From Diphasiastrum complanatum (Eukaryota; Streptophyta; Lycopodiopsida; Lycopodiales; Lycopodiaceae), in NCBI GenBank assembly GCA_029204225.1, contig CM055093.1, positions 18,811,041-18,875,040 of the forward strand: a DNA stretch of 64,000 nucleotides. The letters run 5' to 3'. The notes beneath the pieces are model-generated. The model searched no databases, was not told where the DNA came from, and was given only the letters and a program-made list of their open reading frames with translations. Below, in pieces: positions 13,003-24,937 of this stretch. Positions within the stretch are counted from its first letter, which is position 1. Every line of letters begins with the position of its first letter. Made by a program: the position numbers and the translations under genes.

Positions 13003-13773
13003 ATGGTGAACTCTCAAGCATCCAGTGAGACGGTTCAAGGCCAGATGGTCAATCTGGAGCCTAGAAAAGGCATTCATGCGGCTAGCAGGCAAGCGTCGGC
13101 AGGCAGACGGGGTGGCTCAAAGATGAACCCGGAATCTCGAAAGATAAAAAAAGTACCACAGCCACTGCAAGTACAATCTCGCAGACCAGTGATCATCCAC
13201 ACTCACTCGCCTAAAGCGATTCGGACTGATTCAAACAACTTCATGTGGCTAGTGCAGCGATTGACGGGCTCCTCGGATACTCGCTCGAGGTGTGAGAGGA
13301 ACAAACCCTCGCTGCTTAATCATAACGACAATTTTGCTGAAAGACCCTCCCAATCCATGCACCCACTGTATTATCTTGCTAAGAGCTCGGATTTTACTTC
13401 TCTTTCTGATGTTTGTAGCAATTTAGAGGCTTTCTCACTTTGTCCCGGTTCCGAGGCTGATGTTTCTTACTGCCATACCTCCAAAGTGACGAACACAAAT
13501 CACAAAGCAACGGATGATTCAGCTTCAAGTATTGATTTGGATGGTGGGCATAAGGGCGCCATGACTGAGCCTTTGGATAATTTTCATGCGACACTGGAAA
13601 CACAGGCTCTTGTATCGTCTCTTCCATCCCCAAACATTTTCTCTGCCATATTCTTGCACGAATTGCCAGCTCTTTCTCCTACAGCACACTCATGCCTGGA
13701 CTTGGTGGATTCGTCGGCTGTTCACGATTTTCGTTCTCAGCGATGCAGCCTCGACCATTGCCAAGCTTGCTAG
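13003..13773 (+). CDS. VQ motif-containing protein
   Basis: An intact 256-codon frame, starting at the ATG at 13,003; an in-frame GTG eight codons upstream is not a plausible plant start. Residues 61-75 (RPVIIHTHSPKAIRT) and the VQ motif FMWLVQRLTG at residues 80-89 match the plant VQ family consensus FxxxVQxLTG. VQ proteins are small nuclear cofactors that bind WRKY transcription factors and modulate defence and development. The N-terminal part is basic (residues 36-50, RGGSKMNPESRKIKK), and the C-terminal two thirds are Ser/His/Asp rich without a known domain. Lack of introns is usual for the family. It is the only ordinary gene in the spacer between the inverted arms. The PVIIHTHSPK block before the motif recalls the MKS1-like subgroup, but I cannot assign an orthologue. 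Confidence 0.9.
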   Translation: MVNSQASSETVQGQMVNLEPRKGIHAASRQASAGRRGGSKMNPESRKIKKVPQPLQVQSRRPVIIHTHSPKAIRTDSNNFMWLVQRLTGSSDTRSRCERNKPSLLNHNDNFAERPSQSMHPLYYLAKSSDFTSLSDVCSNLEAFSLCPGSEADVSYCHTSKVTNTNHKATDDSASSIDLDGGHKGAMTEPLDNFHATLETQALVSSLPSPNIFSAIFLHELPALSPTAHSCLDLVDSSAVHDFRSQRCSLDHCQAC

Positions 13774-14572
13774 CTAGCAATTGCAAGTTGCAGCTGCCCA
13801 AGTCTTCGAAGATATGCTGTGACAATATGCACTTTCCATGTAAACACTAACTTTGACCATATGAAGAAACATTCAAGCACAAGCCTTAGATCAGAAAAAT
13901 CACAAAAGAGGTCCAAATTGTGTGAATCGCAATCTCTGTTTTTTGAGCTGCAGGCGGCTACGAACCAGTCCTATTGAGATACTAAATCGAGATAGCAAAG
14001 AGCTGATTACGGGTGAATTCATCCTTCTATTCATTCTAGAAGTACTGTAGTACTGTTGTGTTATATAGTGTCATATTGAAATCAACTATTCTTTGATCAC
14101 TGGCTGCAATATGGATCATTGCCAAAAGCTTTAGGTTAAAGCATATAGATGGGGGAATGGTCGTTGTAAATACCTGTCATGCTGGGAAGGGTCATCCTAA
14201 ACAGTTACCATGAGCTTTACAAATCAAGGCGAGACTTAACAGGTCTCTAGACTTAACAGGTCTACCATACCCTTATATAAAGGATGAGCAAAAAAAATTG
14301 TATCCTCTTATCCACCACATTGTATTGTGTGCTATAGAAAAATCGTTTGGAGTCACTACCATAATTTTGTTTTACCAAATCTGCCAACGATTTCAATGGC
14401 AGTCGAGATCTTCATGGGCATGTACTATTTTGATAACGAACTTTTTATGTGTTATGGAGGAGTATGTAAAGAGATTTCCTTTGTGCAATTCATTTTAGTT
14501 CAAACATTTGGGGGAGGACTCTTTACTACTGAATCTGCATGTTTGATCAAAGCAAGTGATTTGTTGAAGTAG

Positions 14573-14574
<2 letters not shown>
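13774..14574. other. Intergenic, downstream of VQ gene
   Basis: No gene recognised. CTTAACAGGTCT occurs twice near 14,235 and 14,251, and a TATA-like CTTATATAAAGG sits near 14,272. This could be an LTR or promoter remnant, but no partner was seen. Confidence 0.4.

Positions 14575-14643
<69 letters not shown>
14575..14643. repeat. (CT)n microsatellite
   Basis: 69 bp of perfect CT. The minus-strand open frame across it owes its Arg-Glu run to the repeat. Confidence 0.97.
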
Positions 14644-14646
<3 letters not shown>

Positions 14647-17301
14647 TCTTAGGGTTTATACACACACACACCCTTCTTAGGGTTTCTACATACTCTCTTG
14701 CCATACCATGATCCCACTCTAGTGGTTTCACTTCTTGTGAAATCATGCTTGTGGAAAGATTGTGGGATTTATGGAGAGAAGAGCCTTTTTTAAAAGCACA
14801 TGAATTCAAGCCAAACTCTTAGAGTTTTGGCCAAATCTTGAAAGTCAAATGACCAACATGTGCACTTGTCGATTAATATGACACGTGCGCCATGTCTTTC
14901 TCCCATAAGTAAATTTTATAATTGAACCAATGTGTTCATGTAGCCTATTGTGTGATAAATAATCTATGGAAGATCAAATCTTATATCATTGGACAATGGA
15001 GATTAGTTCAAAGACTCCCATGTAACATTCAACCCTCACTATTCCTAGCAATCTCATGGATCATACCCCAAAAACTAGACCCCTCCTAGATGGAATGTAA
15101 AAATGTTGAGCCTCCTTGATTGAATATAACACTAAGACCTCTTGTAAGGAACCCAAAAATATTGACCTTGTCCGAGTAGAGTCTCAATAGACTAAGTCCT
15201 CTTGGAAGAAATATACTACGGTCTTTTTCATGAAATATGAAAAGTTCTCTACATTTGCAACATTTAAAATATTCTTGCAATTGAAGATAAAGCGCGATAA
15301 CACTCATTTGCATATTACTGATGGAATTAATCTTATTCTTGGTCGCCTATTTTTATCTTCCGAAGACTTATATTCATCTGTATACTCACTTATTCGTAAG
15401 CTACTTGAACAATTTGTAAAAATGAGCTTTTGTTCTAGATAGTCTGTAGTTCTACTCACATTCTCTAATAGTCTACAGAAATACATGGCATTCAGCACAG
15501 GTCGGCAAAAGTAAAAAAAAGTCCCGAGTTTGATCGACTCAATGAAATGCACATTTGTGAAAGACGAAGCGTGACTACCTTAACGTTCAAATCGATTCAA
15601 ACTTGACAAACACCATTACTCATAGCATAATTTGTGAGTTCGGTGAGATTCTTCTTGAAATTCTTTATTTATAGCTTGACAACATTTCTAGATAAAATAA
15701 AAACCAAACTATGCTAGCATACTTATCAATATTGGTAGACAAAAAGATTTTCAAGGAAAAATATATAGGATTAATCTTATAGGTGGCCCACACCCACTAT
15801 CATTCACATAGATCAAATATTCAATTGTTTCCAAGAGACTTAGATGCAATAAGACATTTTCTTTACCAAGCTTCGAATAATCTTAGATGCCAAAACCAAG
15901 AGTGTCATTAATGCGCATACATATGATTTTCAAGATCACATTAAGACTTCTGATGAGATGGAGCATTGTATCGCTAATAATCATGACACTACGTTTTAGC
16001 ACTAGTTTAAATTCAAATGTATTGAAACTAGGATTATATTGTAGTTGGGTAAACAATATTCAAGTTTGGTTTCATGGTTACCTCTTGAAGGAGTTCAATT
16101 CTACTTAATGTGCCTTCTACTCAAGCCAAGCTTGGACCATTGTCTCCTCTAATATCCTTGTAAGAAGAACAAAGCTTGAAGACAACATCGTGAAGTTGAT
16201 CCATTTGTCCCATTAAACTTTTTGGAAGCAAGCTTTCGAGTAGATTATCAATTGATTGATGAATTTGATTGACATTGGTGCATGGTTTCATTTTATAAGA
16301 ATAAAAAATTCACTTCGCTCAACCTAAAAAGTGCATTTTAAATTAAAGAATTTCAATGATCTTTCAAGTCAACAATGATTGTTGAACCTTCAGAGACTTC
16401 ACAAGATAGTGACTGTTTACGTGAATTTCATTTGGGCTCAAGAAAACAATAGAAAAACTATAAAGCTGCCAAAATAAAATGGTGTGGTGATCCTAACCAG
16501 ATTCAAATTGGGAGTCTTGTTGCACTTTTGACTTTTGAAAAGAGCATAAGACATTCATTTTCAATTGCAAAAGTGCTTGACTTCACCCAAAACAATAACC
16601 AAACAAAGTACTATAGGTCCATTGGTTGCACAACATGTCAACTTATGCTTTTATATGAAGGTACGAGTTGGAAAGGTTGTTAATAGACCCGAATAAAAAA
16701 AAAACAATTGCTAAAAATATAATCAAGGGTTGTCCATTTCAATTTAGAAGATGTGGATGTTTTAGCTTTTAAGTTTTGATTGACGATCATTGATCATCTA
16801 TGAAAGTCAACTATGCCTATCTTGAAAGAACGACTTGGATTATCTGGATAACCATTGTACTCAACTTGTCACTAACAAAAGAAAGTCGACTTACAGGATT
16901 GTCAAAATTAAATGTTGATTTTAAAGAACATATGTCAGTTGACTTTAATGAAGAATATAGGTCTTCAACAAGTCATCAACTAAAAACAAGAGCGTTGATA
17001 ATATATCCAGTTTTGAATTGAGAGGCATTAGTGAAAATTATTTTAAAAGTATAATATAAAAAAACATATGTATATATATTTTGCACCATCTTGTACTTTT
17101 ATGCAGTGCAGCTCCTCAACAATCATGTATTGACTTCAAATGGTTCGTATTTTAATATAATAGTTTTATGAAGTTTGTAGAAAAAAAAAATTTCATTGTC
17201 TATTGTCAAAATATAGATTTTTTTTAAGGATTTGGATATTCACTCATTAAAAAATATGATTTTCGGCTAAAATTATAATGACAGTTAGTAAGATAATTTA
17301 T

Positions 17302-17303
<2 letters not shown>
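14644..17303. other. AT-rich intergenic spacer
   Basis: I see no gene, LTR pair or primer site in these 2.7 kb. Short open frames have no recognisable motif. Confidence 0.5.

Positions 17304-17359
<56 letters not shown>
17304..17359. repeat. (TG)n microsatellite
   Basis: 56 bp of perfect TG ending at CACGTGC. Confidence 0.97.
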
Positions 17360-17360
<1 letters not shown>

Positions 17361-18636
17361 ACGTGCTCACGCTCCTACATGTGTTTATTAATGTATGGCA
17401 ATTTACATTGTCCTACCAAAATAAGATTTTTGAAATGACAAAGAGATTAATTACATAGACATGTTGATGGAAGCTGATTAATAATGAGCAAAATGACATT
17501 TGTTTTGAAACATTGAAGTAAACAAGAGTAATTTATTTTTGTATTTTCTAAATTACCTAATAAGTCACATATGAGAAGAGTCTCATAAGAGATTCTACAT
17601 AGGAGAGAAATTTACCAAAATTCATCTGATGTTAAATTTTGTGCCCTTGCCTACCAATGATACTTTTGATGCTTAAGTACTTCAGCTAGAATTTATAGAG
17701 TTTATAAAAATGAGAATGACCTCACTTTATATTCTGCAAAACGAGTTGGTAACTCAACGTGACTAAAATATTTATGTCTACACACGTGGGAACATGCCCC
17801 ACACGTGTGAGATTTTCTCACAAACAAGAATTGTAAAATAATAAAGCTAGACTTTGACAAATTTTTCACACTCCTCAAAAACTAGCTTGGTATTTTACTA
17901 TAGATCAACCAAGGAGCTTGTGAAACTTGTTGAGTGGAGGTATGCATGTTAAGTGAAGACAAGCTTAGCGATCTTCCATAGCAGCAACTTTACCATATCC
18001 ATGATAAGACTTCTTTGGTAGAAATCACTTGCCAATTCCATTGAAGAGCATTTCACCAATTTGCCACCAAATCCTTGTTCTTCCTCCATGCTTGATGATG
18101 ATCTTTGACTTGAAAGCTCCACTTGCATGAATATGGTTGCACCATAAAGAGTGAAATCCGAGGCTTCCATGCCTCATAAAGATAATAAAGATCGATATCA
18201 TAAGATGAGCAAATGTGATGATTATCAAGATTTTCAATTCTAGCTTGACCAGTCCACATACTATGAACTTTTTCCATGATGAATCTAACCTTGAAATCAA
18301 ACACTACCTTGATCTTCTCGAGGCTACATACTTGCTCAAGGATGATTCACTTAATCTCAAGAGAAGCTTACAAAATGCCTCACAACATGTAAAAACATGA
18401 TTCTTCAAACTATGAGTAACAAACTCATTGCCGCTCTTCTAGATCCAAGAGCATACATCTAATGATACAACCACTAAATTATTTGGAAACATATATAAAC
18501 CATCAATAACAAGAAATATGTCCATTCAATAGGCATCATACAAAACTAGTATTGCCTTACTTGAAGATGGTACATCAAATAATGGAAGAGAAGAAAATAT
18601 GAATGTGTTGAAGTAGATACAACTTGAAAATTGCCT
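17360..18636. other. Intergenic with LTR-like remnants
   Basis: Contains CACACGTGTG at 17,800-17,809, a palindrome found in several LTRs of this window, but no complete element. Overlapping minus-strand open frames at 17,949-18,304 show no domain I recognise. Confidence 0.4.
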
Positions 18637-19543
18637 CTAAGACTATCTCACTTTCATTAGCCTTTCACATACCAAATAATTTATTTTTTTCAGATGGATA
18701 TCATTTTTTTCAAAATTGACCTTTGGAATACATTTTCATTTCGCCATGGATTTAGTCTGTTTGACCTCAGAACCTCAAAAAAAGTGTTTAGAAGTCGATT
18801 TGTTTTTATTAGTTTACAAACATAAATATATCCCGGAGGCCAGTTTTTCGTTTTTTTTGGCCCAAAATCGCGATTTTTGGCCGTTTCGCTTCATCAAAAG
18901 GCCAAAAATTGCGTTTCGAACCAAAAAAAAAATTCTTTTTCAAAATCACGGTAAGGCGTGATTTTGGGCCGTTGGACCAAGTCAAACGGCCCAAAATCGC
19001 GCCTTACCGTGATTTTGAAAAAAAAAAAAAAATTGGTTCGAAACGCAAGTTTTGGCCTTTTGATGAAGCGAAACGGCCAAAAATCGCGATTTCGGGCCAA
19101 AAAAACGAAAAACTGGCCTTTGAGGGATACATTTTTGTTTCGCTATGGATTTAGTCTGTTTGACCTTAGAACCTCAAAAAAGGTGTTTATAAGTCAATTT
19201 GTTTTTATTAGTTTGCAAACAAAAATATATCCCGGAAGCCAGTTTTTTTTTTTTTTGGTCCGAAACGCAATTTTTGGCCTTCTGATGAAGCGAAACGACC
19301 AAAAATCGCGATTTTGGGCCAAAAAAAAATGAAAAACTGGCTTCCGGGATATATTTCTGTTTGCAAGCTAATAAAAACAAATTGACTTATAAACACCTTT
19401 TTTGAGGTTCTGAGGTCAAACAAACTAAATCCATGGCGAAATGAAAATGTATCCTGAAGGCCAATTTTGAAAAAAATAATATCCATCTGAAAAACATAAA
19501 TTATTTGGTATGTGAAAGGCTAATGAAAGTGAGGTAGTCTTAG
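18637..19543. mobile_element. Foldback element with long, modular inverted repeats
   Basis: The ends are inverted copies (CTAAGACTATCTCACTTTC at 18,637; complement at 19,525-19,543), extending well over 100 bp inward. A module beginning CCATGGATTTAGTCTGTTTG occurs at about 18,744 and 19,144 in plus orientation and at about 19,434 in minus. A second, nested hairpin spans about 18,840-19,125, centred near 18,979, with arms containing GGCCCAAAATCGCG and its complement. There is no transposase frame, so it is non-autonomous. Target duplications were not identified, so the superfamily is unknown. Confidence 0.8.
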
Positions 19544-19906
19544 TTTGAATGCGAAGGGGGACACAAAAGTGGGTTGATTAAAATTCATAAGCAATTTTCA
19601 AATTTGAAATGTACTTGGGCATTAAATGAGGCCTGCAAGTCTATGTCCCACCTAGAGCCCTACCTGTTGTCCTATTGGAACCAAGACAATGAATATGCTA
19701 GTCTTGCCTTACAAAGTACCTACAAAAGTCTATGGATGATGGGACCTATATTTAGCCCTTAACTCTTGCTCACCCTATGTGGTAACCCAAGGTAAAAGTG
19801 CCACGTAGGATTGATTAACACTAAACTAATTATGATTAACAAACCTGTTTAGGCAAGGAAGAGGCCCTTTTTGAGTCCAAAAAGGGCCCTAATGGGTGAT
19901 TACTCT
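19544..19906. other. Intergenic before copia B
   Basis: No gene seen. Contains GGGCCCTTTTTG-type inverted sequence near 19,862-19,890. No sequence similar to the upstream part of copia B's 3' LTR is found here, so the 5' LTR is probably truncated. Confidence 0.4.
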
Positions 19907-20164
19907 TGATTTCCAATGAAACCCAGCTTTGGCACTTTGTAAACACTGTCTACAGGCCGTACTACAGCATTATTTCCACACGTGTGGAGTTGGATTATAC
20001 TATTTGATTAATGCTTTGATTGTCTCTACTTGTTTCCTATCAAGCTGCTAAACTAGATCTTGTTTTCTGATGACTAGTTTATGATAGATTGTTTAACAAG
20101 CATACAATCACCTTGTGGATCATTCAAAGATCCATTTATGGTCCTTAGTACTATACTTTTCACA
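19907..20164 (+). mobile_element. Copia B 5' LTR (258 bp shared part)
   Basis: TGATTTCCAATG to ACTTTTCACA, followed by primer site TGGTATCAGAGCC at 20,165. Against 22,648-22,905 I count six substitutions in 258 bp (about 2.3%). CACACGTGTG lies at 19,977-19,986. No 5-bp target duplication was found (ACTCT versus GAAGG), consistent with truncation or recombination. Confidence 0.88.
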
Positions 20165-20708
20165 TGGTATCAGAGCCAAGTACAAGGCCATTGATCTGTG
20201 TCTGATTCTAATCCAGTTTTAGCAGGTTTTGGTGCAAAAAGCTAGTATTGGAAGGGCAAGCTGGTATCCAGGTTTTGGTGAGGGGATTTGATCCCAAACT
20301 TTTTCAGGATCAAAATCCAACTGTTCACACGTGTGGGCATCTCTGAACCAGCATTTAATAACCCATATTCATTGGATCATAGAAAATTCATCTGGTGTCA
20401 GTTTGATGTAATTTTTGGTGCAAATCCTAGGATAAGCTACTAAGATCACTTGCCATTGATTAGTTTTGAATTTGTTTCATGAAAACTAATTAATCTAGGC
20501 TGATTTCAGACCTTCTTAAAGTGGAAACCAGGTCTTGAAAGTACATCAAAGTGAATGAGAGAGATAGAGTCAGTTTTTGTCCAAGAATAGCCAAGATTGG
20601 CAAGATTTGCGTGAGTGTAGTTTTCATCTCATCTTATCTTCATTCCAACTTGTGAGGGAGTGATAGAACTGTGATTACAAATCCATCTGTTGGATTAGAA
20701 GTCAACAT
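20165..20708 (+). mobile_element. Copia B leader
   Basis: The primer site TGGTATCAGAGCCAAG is followed by noncoding leader with another CACACGTGTG at 20,336-20,345. Gag, protease and integrase are absent. The leader passes directly into RT sequence near 20,780, showing an internal deletion of several kilobases compared with a full copia element. Confidence 0.75.
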
Positions 20709-22335
20709 TTGAGTGAAACACTACAAGTTAGAAACCTTTGTGAGTTTCAGGTCCAAACAAATCTATATCTTGTGTGTAGAATCTTGCTGGATGCTATGCA
20801 AGTAGAGTATGATGCTCTTATTGAGAATCATACTTGGAATCTTGTGGATCTTTCTCAAGGGAAGAAACCTCTTGATTGCAAGTGGGTGTTTAGATTGAAG
20901 TATAATCAAGATGGATCAATAAGCAAGCATAAAGCTAGGCTTGTTGCCAAAGGTTTTTAACAAACCAAAGGCATTGATTATGATGAGACTTTTGCTCCTG
21001 TGGCTAAGCTTGTTACTATCAAGTTGATCATTAGTCTTGCTACAAACTTCAATTGGGAGCTATTCCAACTTGACTTCACAAATGCATTTCTCAATGGTTA
21101 TTTGGAGGAAGAGATCTACATGAGGCAACCCGAGGGCTTCAAAGCATGAAAGAAAGGTGTGTTTTTTGAAGAAGAGCCTTTATGGGCTCAAGCAAGCACC
21201 TAGAGCATGGTACTCTAGGCTAAACTCTTTTCTCATTTCCATCAATTTTGTAATGAGTGCCTATGATCCATCATTGTATATAAGTTTTCATGATGGCATG
21301 ATCATTATTCTCGTTTTGTATGTAGATGACATTATCTTGAGAGGTAATGATCTAGATGGAATTAGAGATGTAAAAATTGCTTTAGCAAAAGAGTTTAAGA
21401 TGGTAGATCTCGGCCTATTGAGCTTCATTCTTGGAATAGAGGTTATTAGAGGATGTGATTTTAGCTTCATTTGTCAATCTAAATATGCTACATCCATCCT
21501 AGATAGATTTGGAATGAAGAATTGTAAAGGCATTGAGACACCAATGGAGCAACATGTAAAAGCATCTTTTGGTTGTGATGAAGCATCCTTTGAGGACATC
21601 ACATTATATAGAAGGCTTATTGGCTCCTTGATCTATTTAACTATAACTAGACCTGATCTTAGTTATAGTGTTGGAAAGTTAAGCCAATTCATGCAAAGTC
21701 CTCTAGTTTCACATTGGAAGATGGCCAAAAGAGTTCTTAGGTACATTTCATTCACTAAGAATTTTGGTATTTTGTATAGAGGAACTAATCTTGGCTTAAG
21801 AGCCTATAGTGACTCGGATTTTGCAGGTGACAAAGTGGATAGAAGATCAACAAGTGCCTTTGCCACCTTTCTATGTGATGGAATAGTATCATGGCTTTCC
21901 AAAAAGCAAGATACGATCTCCCTATCTTCCACAGAATCCGAATACAAGGCCTTGACATCAACATGCAAGGAGGTCTTGTGGCTCAAAAGGCTATTGGTGG
22001 AGCTTCATGTCATGGAGGAGGAGATCCCTATCATCTATTGTGACAACCAATCAGCCCAATCACTTGCAACTAATCCTACATTCCATGCAAGGAGCAAACA
22101 CATCAAAATTGCTCATCATTTCGTGAGGGACAAAGTGCAAGCTAAAGAGATCAAGCTCCAACACGTGCCATCATCAAGTTGCTTGGCTGATTTGTTTACT
22201 AAACCTTTACCTAAAGATTCATTTGTCAAGCTTAGATCTTCAATTGGAGTTATTGATAAAAGCATTGTGATCTCCAAGGCTAGATTTGAGGAGGAGTGTG
22301 AAAAATTGCCTACATTGGCAAATCTAGCCATGTAG
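20709..22335 (+). pseudogene. Copia B reverse transcriptase-RNase H
   Basis: The C-terminal half of a Ty1/copia polyprotein. The RT start (NHTWNLVDL..KWVFRLKYNQDGSISKHKAR) is at 20,810-20,957, stopped by TAA at 20,958-20,960. A further stop after EGFKA and a frameshift follow near 21,150. A 392-codon open frame (21,157-22,335) then holds SLYGLKQAPRAWY, the catalytic YVDD near 21,321, and RNase H with DSDFAGD, SSTESEYKAL, CDNQSAQSLATNP and ADLFTKPL. The catalytic residues visible in these motifs are intact. RT copies element RNA into DNA and RNase H removes the template. It is the best preserved pol fragment in the window, but the element lacks gag, protease and integrase and could only move with help. 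Confidence 0.92.
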
Positions 22336-22647
22336 AATATTGTATATTTTGTCAATATTGTTTGTTGGTTACTTGAATGGCCAAAGTGCCACTTGTACAT
22401 ACACACCTAAAGTAGGTTACCACGAGTCAAGAGGAGTGGTTGTGTCTATTTGGTAGTGATTCCTACTTTGTAGGATCTAGACCATGATTTATGATGAGAT
22501 TTGTACCTACCATGCACCTACCAAGCATGACTCTTGGATCTAGGCTAGGGTTTTCAGATCAGGGCAAGAGAGTGGAGTCTAATTCCTTATTACATGCTGG
22601 ATTTTCACCTAAATTTGCAAAGGAAATGTGTTTTACTATGTATTTCT
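22336..22647 (+). mobile_element. Copia B 3' region, possible LTR start
   Basis: A purine-rich CAAGAGGAGTGG near 22,427-22,438, followed by TTGTGTCTATTTGG, could be the polypurine tract and true LTR start. If so, the 3' LTR is about 465 bp and the 5' LTR is truncated. No purine tract lies directly before 22,648. Confidence 0.45.
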
Positions 22648-22905
22648 TGATTTCCAATGAAACCCAGCTTTGGCACTTTGTAAACACTGTCTACAGGCCG
22701 TAATACAGCCTTATTTCCACACGTGTGGAGTTGGATTATACTATTTGATCAATGCTTTGATTGTCTCTACTTGTTTCCTATCAAGCTGCTAAACTAGATC
22801 TTGTTTTCTGATGACTAGTTTCTGATAGATTGTTTAACAAGAATACAATCACCTTGTGGATCATTCAAAGATCCATTTATGGTCCTTAGTACTGTACTTT
22901 TCACA
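22648..22905 (+). mobile_element. Copia B 3' LTR (shared part)
   Basis: Partner of 19,907-20,164, same length, ending TTTTCACA. CACACGTGTG lies at 22,718-22,727. Confidence 0.88.
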
Positions 22906-24731
22906 GAAGGAATGCACCAATAGATCCCATCTCACTAGATCCTTGTAAAATCATGTACTTCTTGGCCCTCCCTACTATCTTTTTCATAATTTTTCCTCAC
23001 TAGAAACTCTCTTGTATCACTCAAGACTCAAGAAGTAAGACCTTAAATGATCTTGAATTCAAAAGAACTTTGGGAAGAATTCTACTCTCACTATTCACAA
23101 TAATAGATTGGATTTGACTCTTGGAAGTCCACAAGCCTTTCTTAGGTGACTCAATATGACTTCTAGTCTCTCTCTAGTATAGAAAACATCAGCCTCCTCA
23201 CTTATGACATAATGATCTATCACCAATTCACATCAAATATCTCATGAAACAATTGAATTTTTCAAAGCAAATCACTAACAACACTTTCACAAGCTTGTAT
23301 GATTCAAAACTTTGAAGGCATTTTAGTAGCCTTTCACACATGTGAGAAGTATACCTGCAGCTCACATACAAATATGGACTCCAAAACTTGAAGTAATCAA
23401 TTGGATAGGCTCGCCCTCTCTCAAATTGATCTTAGCACCAATGCTTTCTACAAATTGAAGAGATCTTGATCATTAGCTATGCTCTTAGACTTGGCTTTGA
23501 TACCATTTCCAAAATCATTAGATGGATTTTGATTGGATTTTTAATACAATCTTAAGAGTGATTGGAAACTTGGATTTTTTATCTAGATCAAAACTAGCAT
23601 TCAAAACTAGTTTTGCATTGACAATTTCTACACTTCCAAGCAAGAACAATCTAAATCATGATCAAAACATGTGAGCACGGCCTCACACATTTGAAAAATA
23701 GTGAGTGTATGGCCTGTTAATAGAGAAAATGATTACATCAAGTTTCTAAACCATTCACACACTTTAATCATACATAAGAGAGTGGCAAATTCAGATTTGC
23801 TCCCAAAACAATGTTTCATCTCATCAACTTCAAAATGGATCCAATATGGATCATATTTACAAAAGTGGGAGGCTCTCTCTTTAGCACTTGTAGCACATGT
23901 GGAATAACTCATTTTACCATCTTGGCTTAGATTCCACCCATTTTCCACATCATCATTTGAAGCTTGTGTTGACCTTCTAGATTCCAATATTCTAGGAAGT
24001 AGATCCTACAAAATAGGAAATATGGCATTTGTTTCATATGAAAGCTATGTAGAATGGATTTGAATATTTTCACATGCATTTCACACGTGTGGAAAGGCTC
24101 TCAAACATGTGAATTCTTCTAAGTACATATCAATTAACTTATGCTAAATACAATCACAGCTTTAAGTGCTCTAATTGCCCAACAGGATCTTAAAAATTAT
24201 ACTCACAAAGACAAGAGTATAGTCCACCGAAGAGATTAGAAATGGTTTGTGTGTGGTATTACTAAAAAATGAATTCAATGTGAAGTTTGGTTCTGAAATA
24301 GATGGAAAGAACAATATGATATCTTGAGTTCCTCGGGCGTCAAAGACAGCCATCGTCTGATCAGAAGTGAAAGAGTCATAGACATCCATGTTCTGATCAG
24401 AGTGAGTAAACAAGCGCGATCAAACAACAATAAAGTGCATTCAATCACAACAAGCATTCATCTACGTTATACACAGATAGAAAAGTGTATTGCTGCTATA
24501 TTACACTAAAGCACAATAAAATAGCAATTACAACCAAAATGACGGCATAACTGGGAGGCTCCAAATCATTCATCTCACGGATGGAGCATCATCTAGAGTG
24601 TGTCTGGATGATCCATTTATACAATTTATCTATGCATTAATTATGTATAGAAGTATGCAGACTATCAACGTTGCAACGTGGGTCGGATTTCCGAGTTGAT
24701 AGTGCAAAGGGTCGAGAAATATACACTGGTT
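22906..24731. other. Intergenic with minus-strand retroelement remnant
   Basis: No gene seen. A minus-strand primer-site-like sequence (TGGTATCAAAGCCAA) lies at 23,491-23,505, but it is not preceded by a clear LTR CA end. CACACGTGTG occurs at 24,082-24,091. Read as old LTR debris. Confidence 0.4.
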
Positions 24732-24930
24732 CAAAAAATCTACAAATGCTTGGAAAAACTAGAACAGATCCAAACCGACCAAGTTCAAAGACGCTCGGAA
24801 AAAGTTAAAATCGATCCGCCGAACCGAATAGGTTCGAAGGTGCTTGGAAAAAGTTAGAACCTCTCCGAACCGAACAGGTTCAAAAAATCTCTCTTTGACA
24901 AAATTGACATAGGTTCGAAAAAAACAGGCT
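24732..24930. repeat. Imperfect tandem repeat, units about 45-50 bp
   Basis: At least three diverged units built on GAAAAAGTTAGAAC, CCGAACCGAA and AGGTTCGAA. They lie immediately outside the inner end of the right arm. Confidence 0.6.
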
Positions 24931-24937
24931 TGGGTCC

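Noticed and set aside
17949-18304. Three overlapping minus-strand frames
   Set aside because: All similar in length, in different frames, with no domain; likely chance.
18716-19486. Phe/Lys-rich frames on both strands
   Set aside because: Readings of the foldback element's inverted repeats; no transposase motif.
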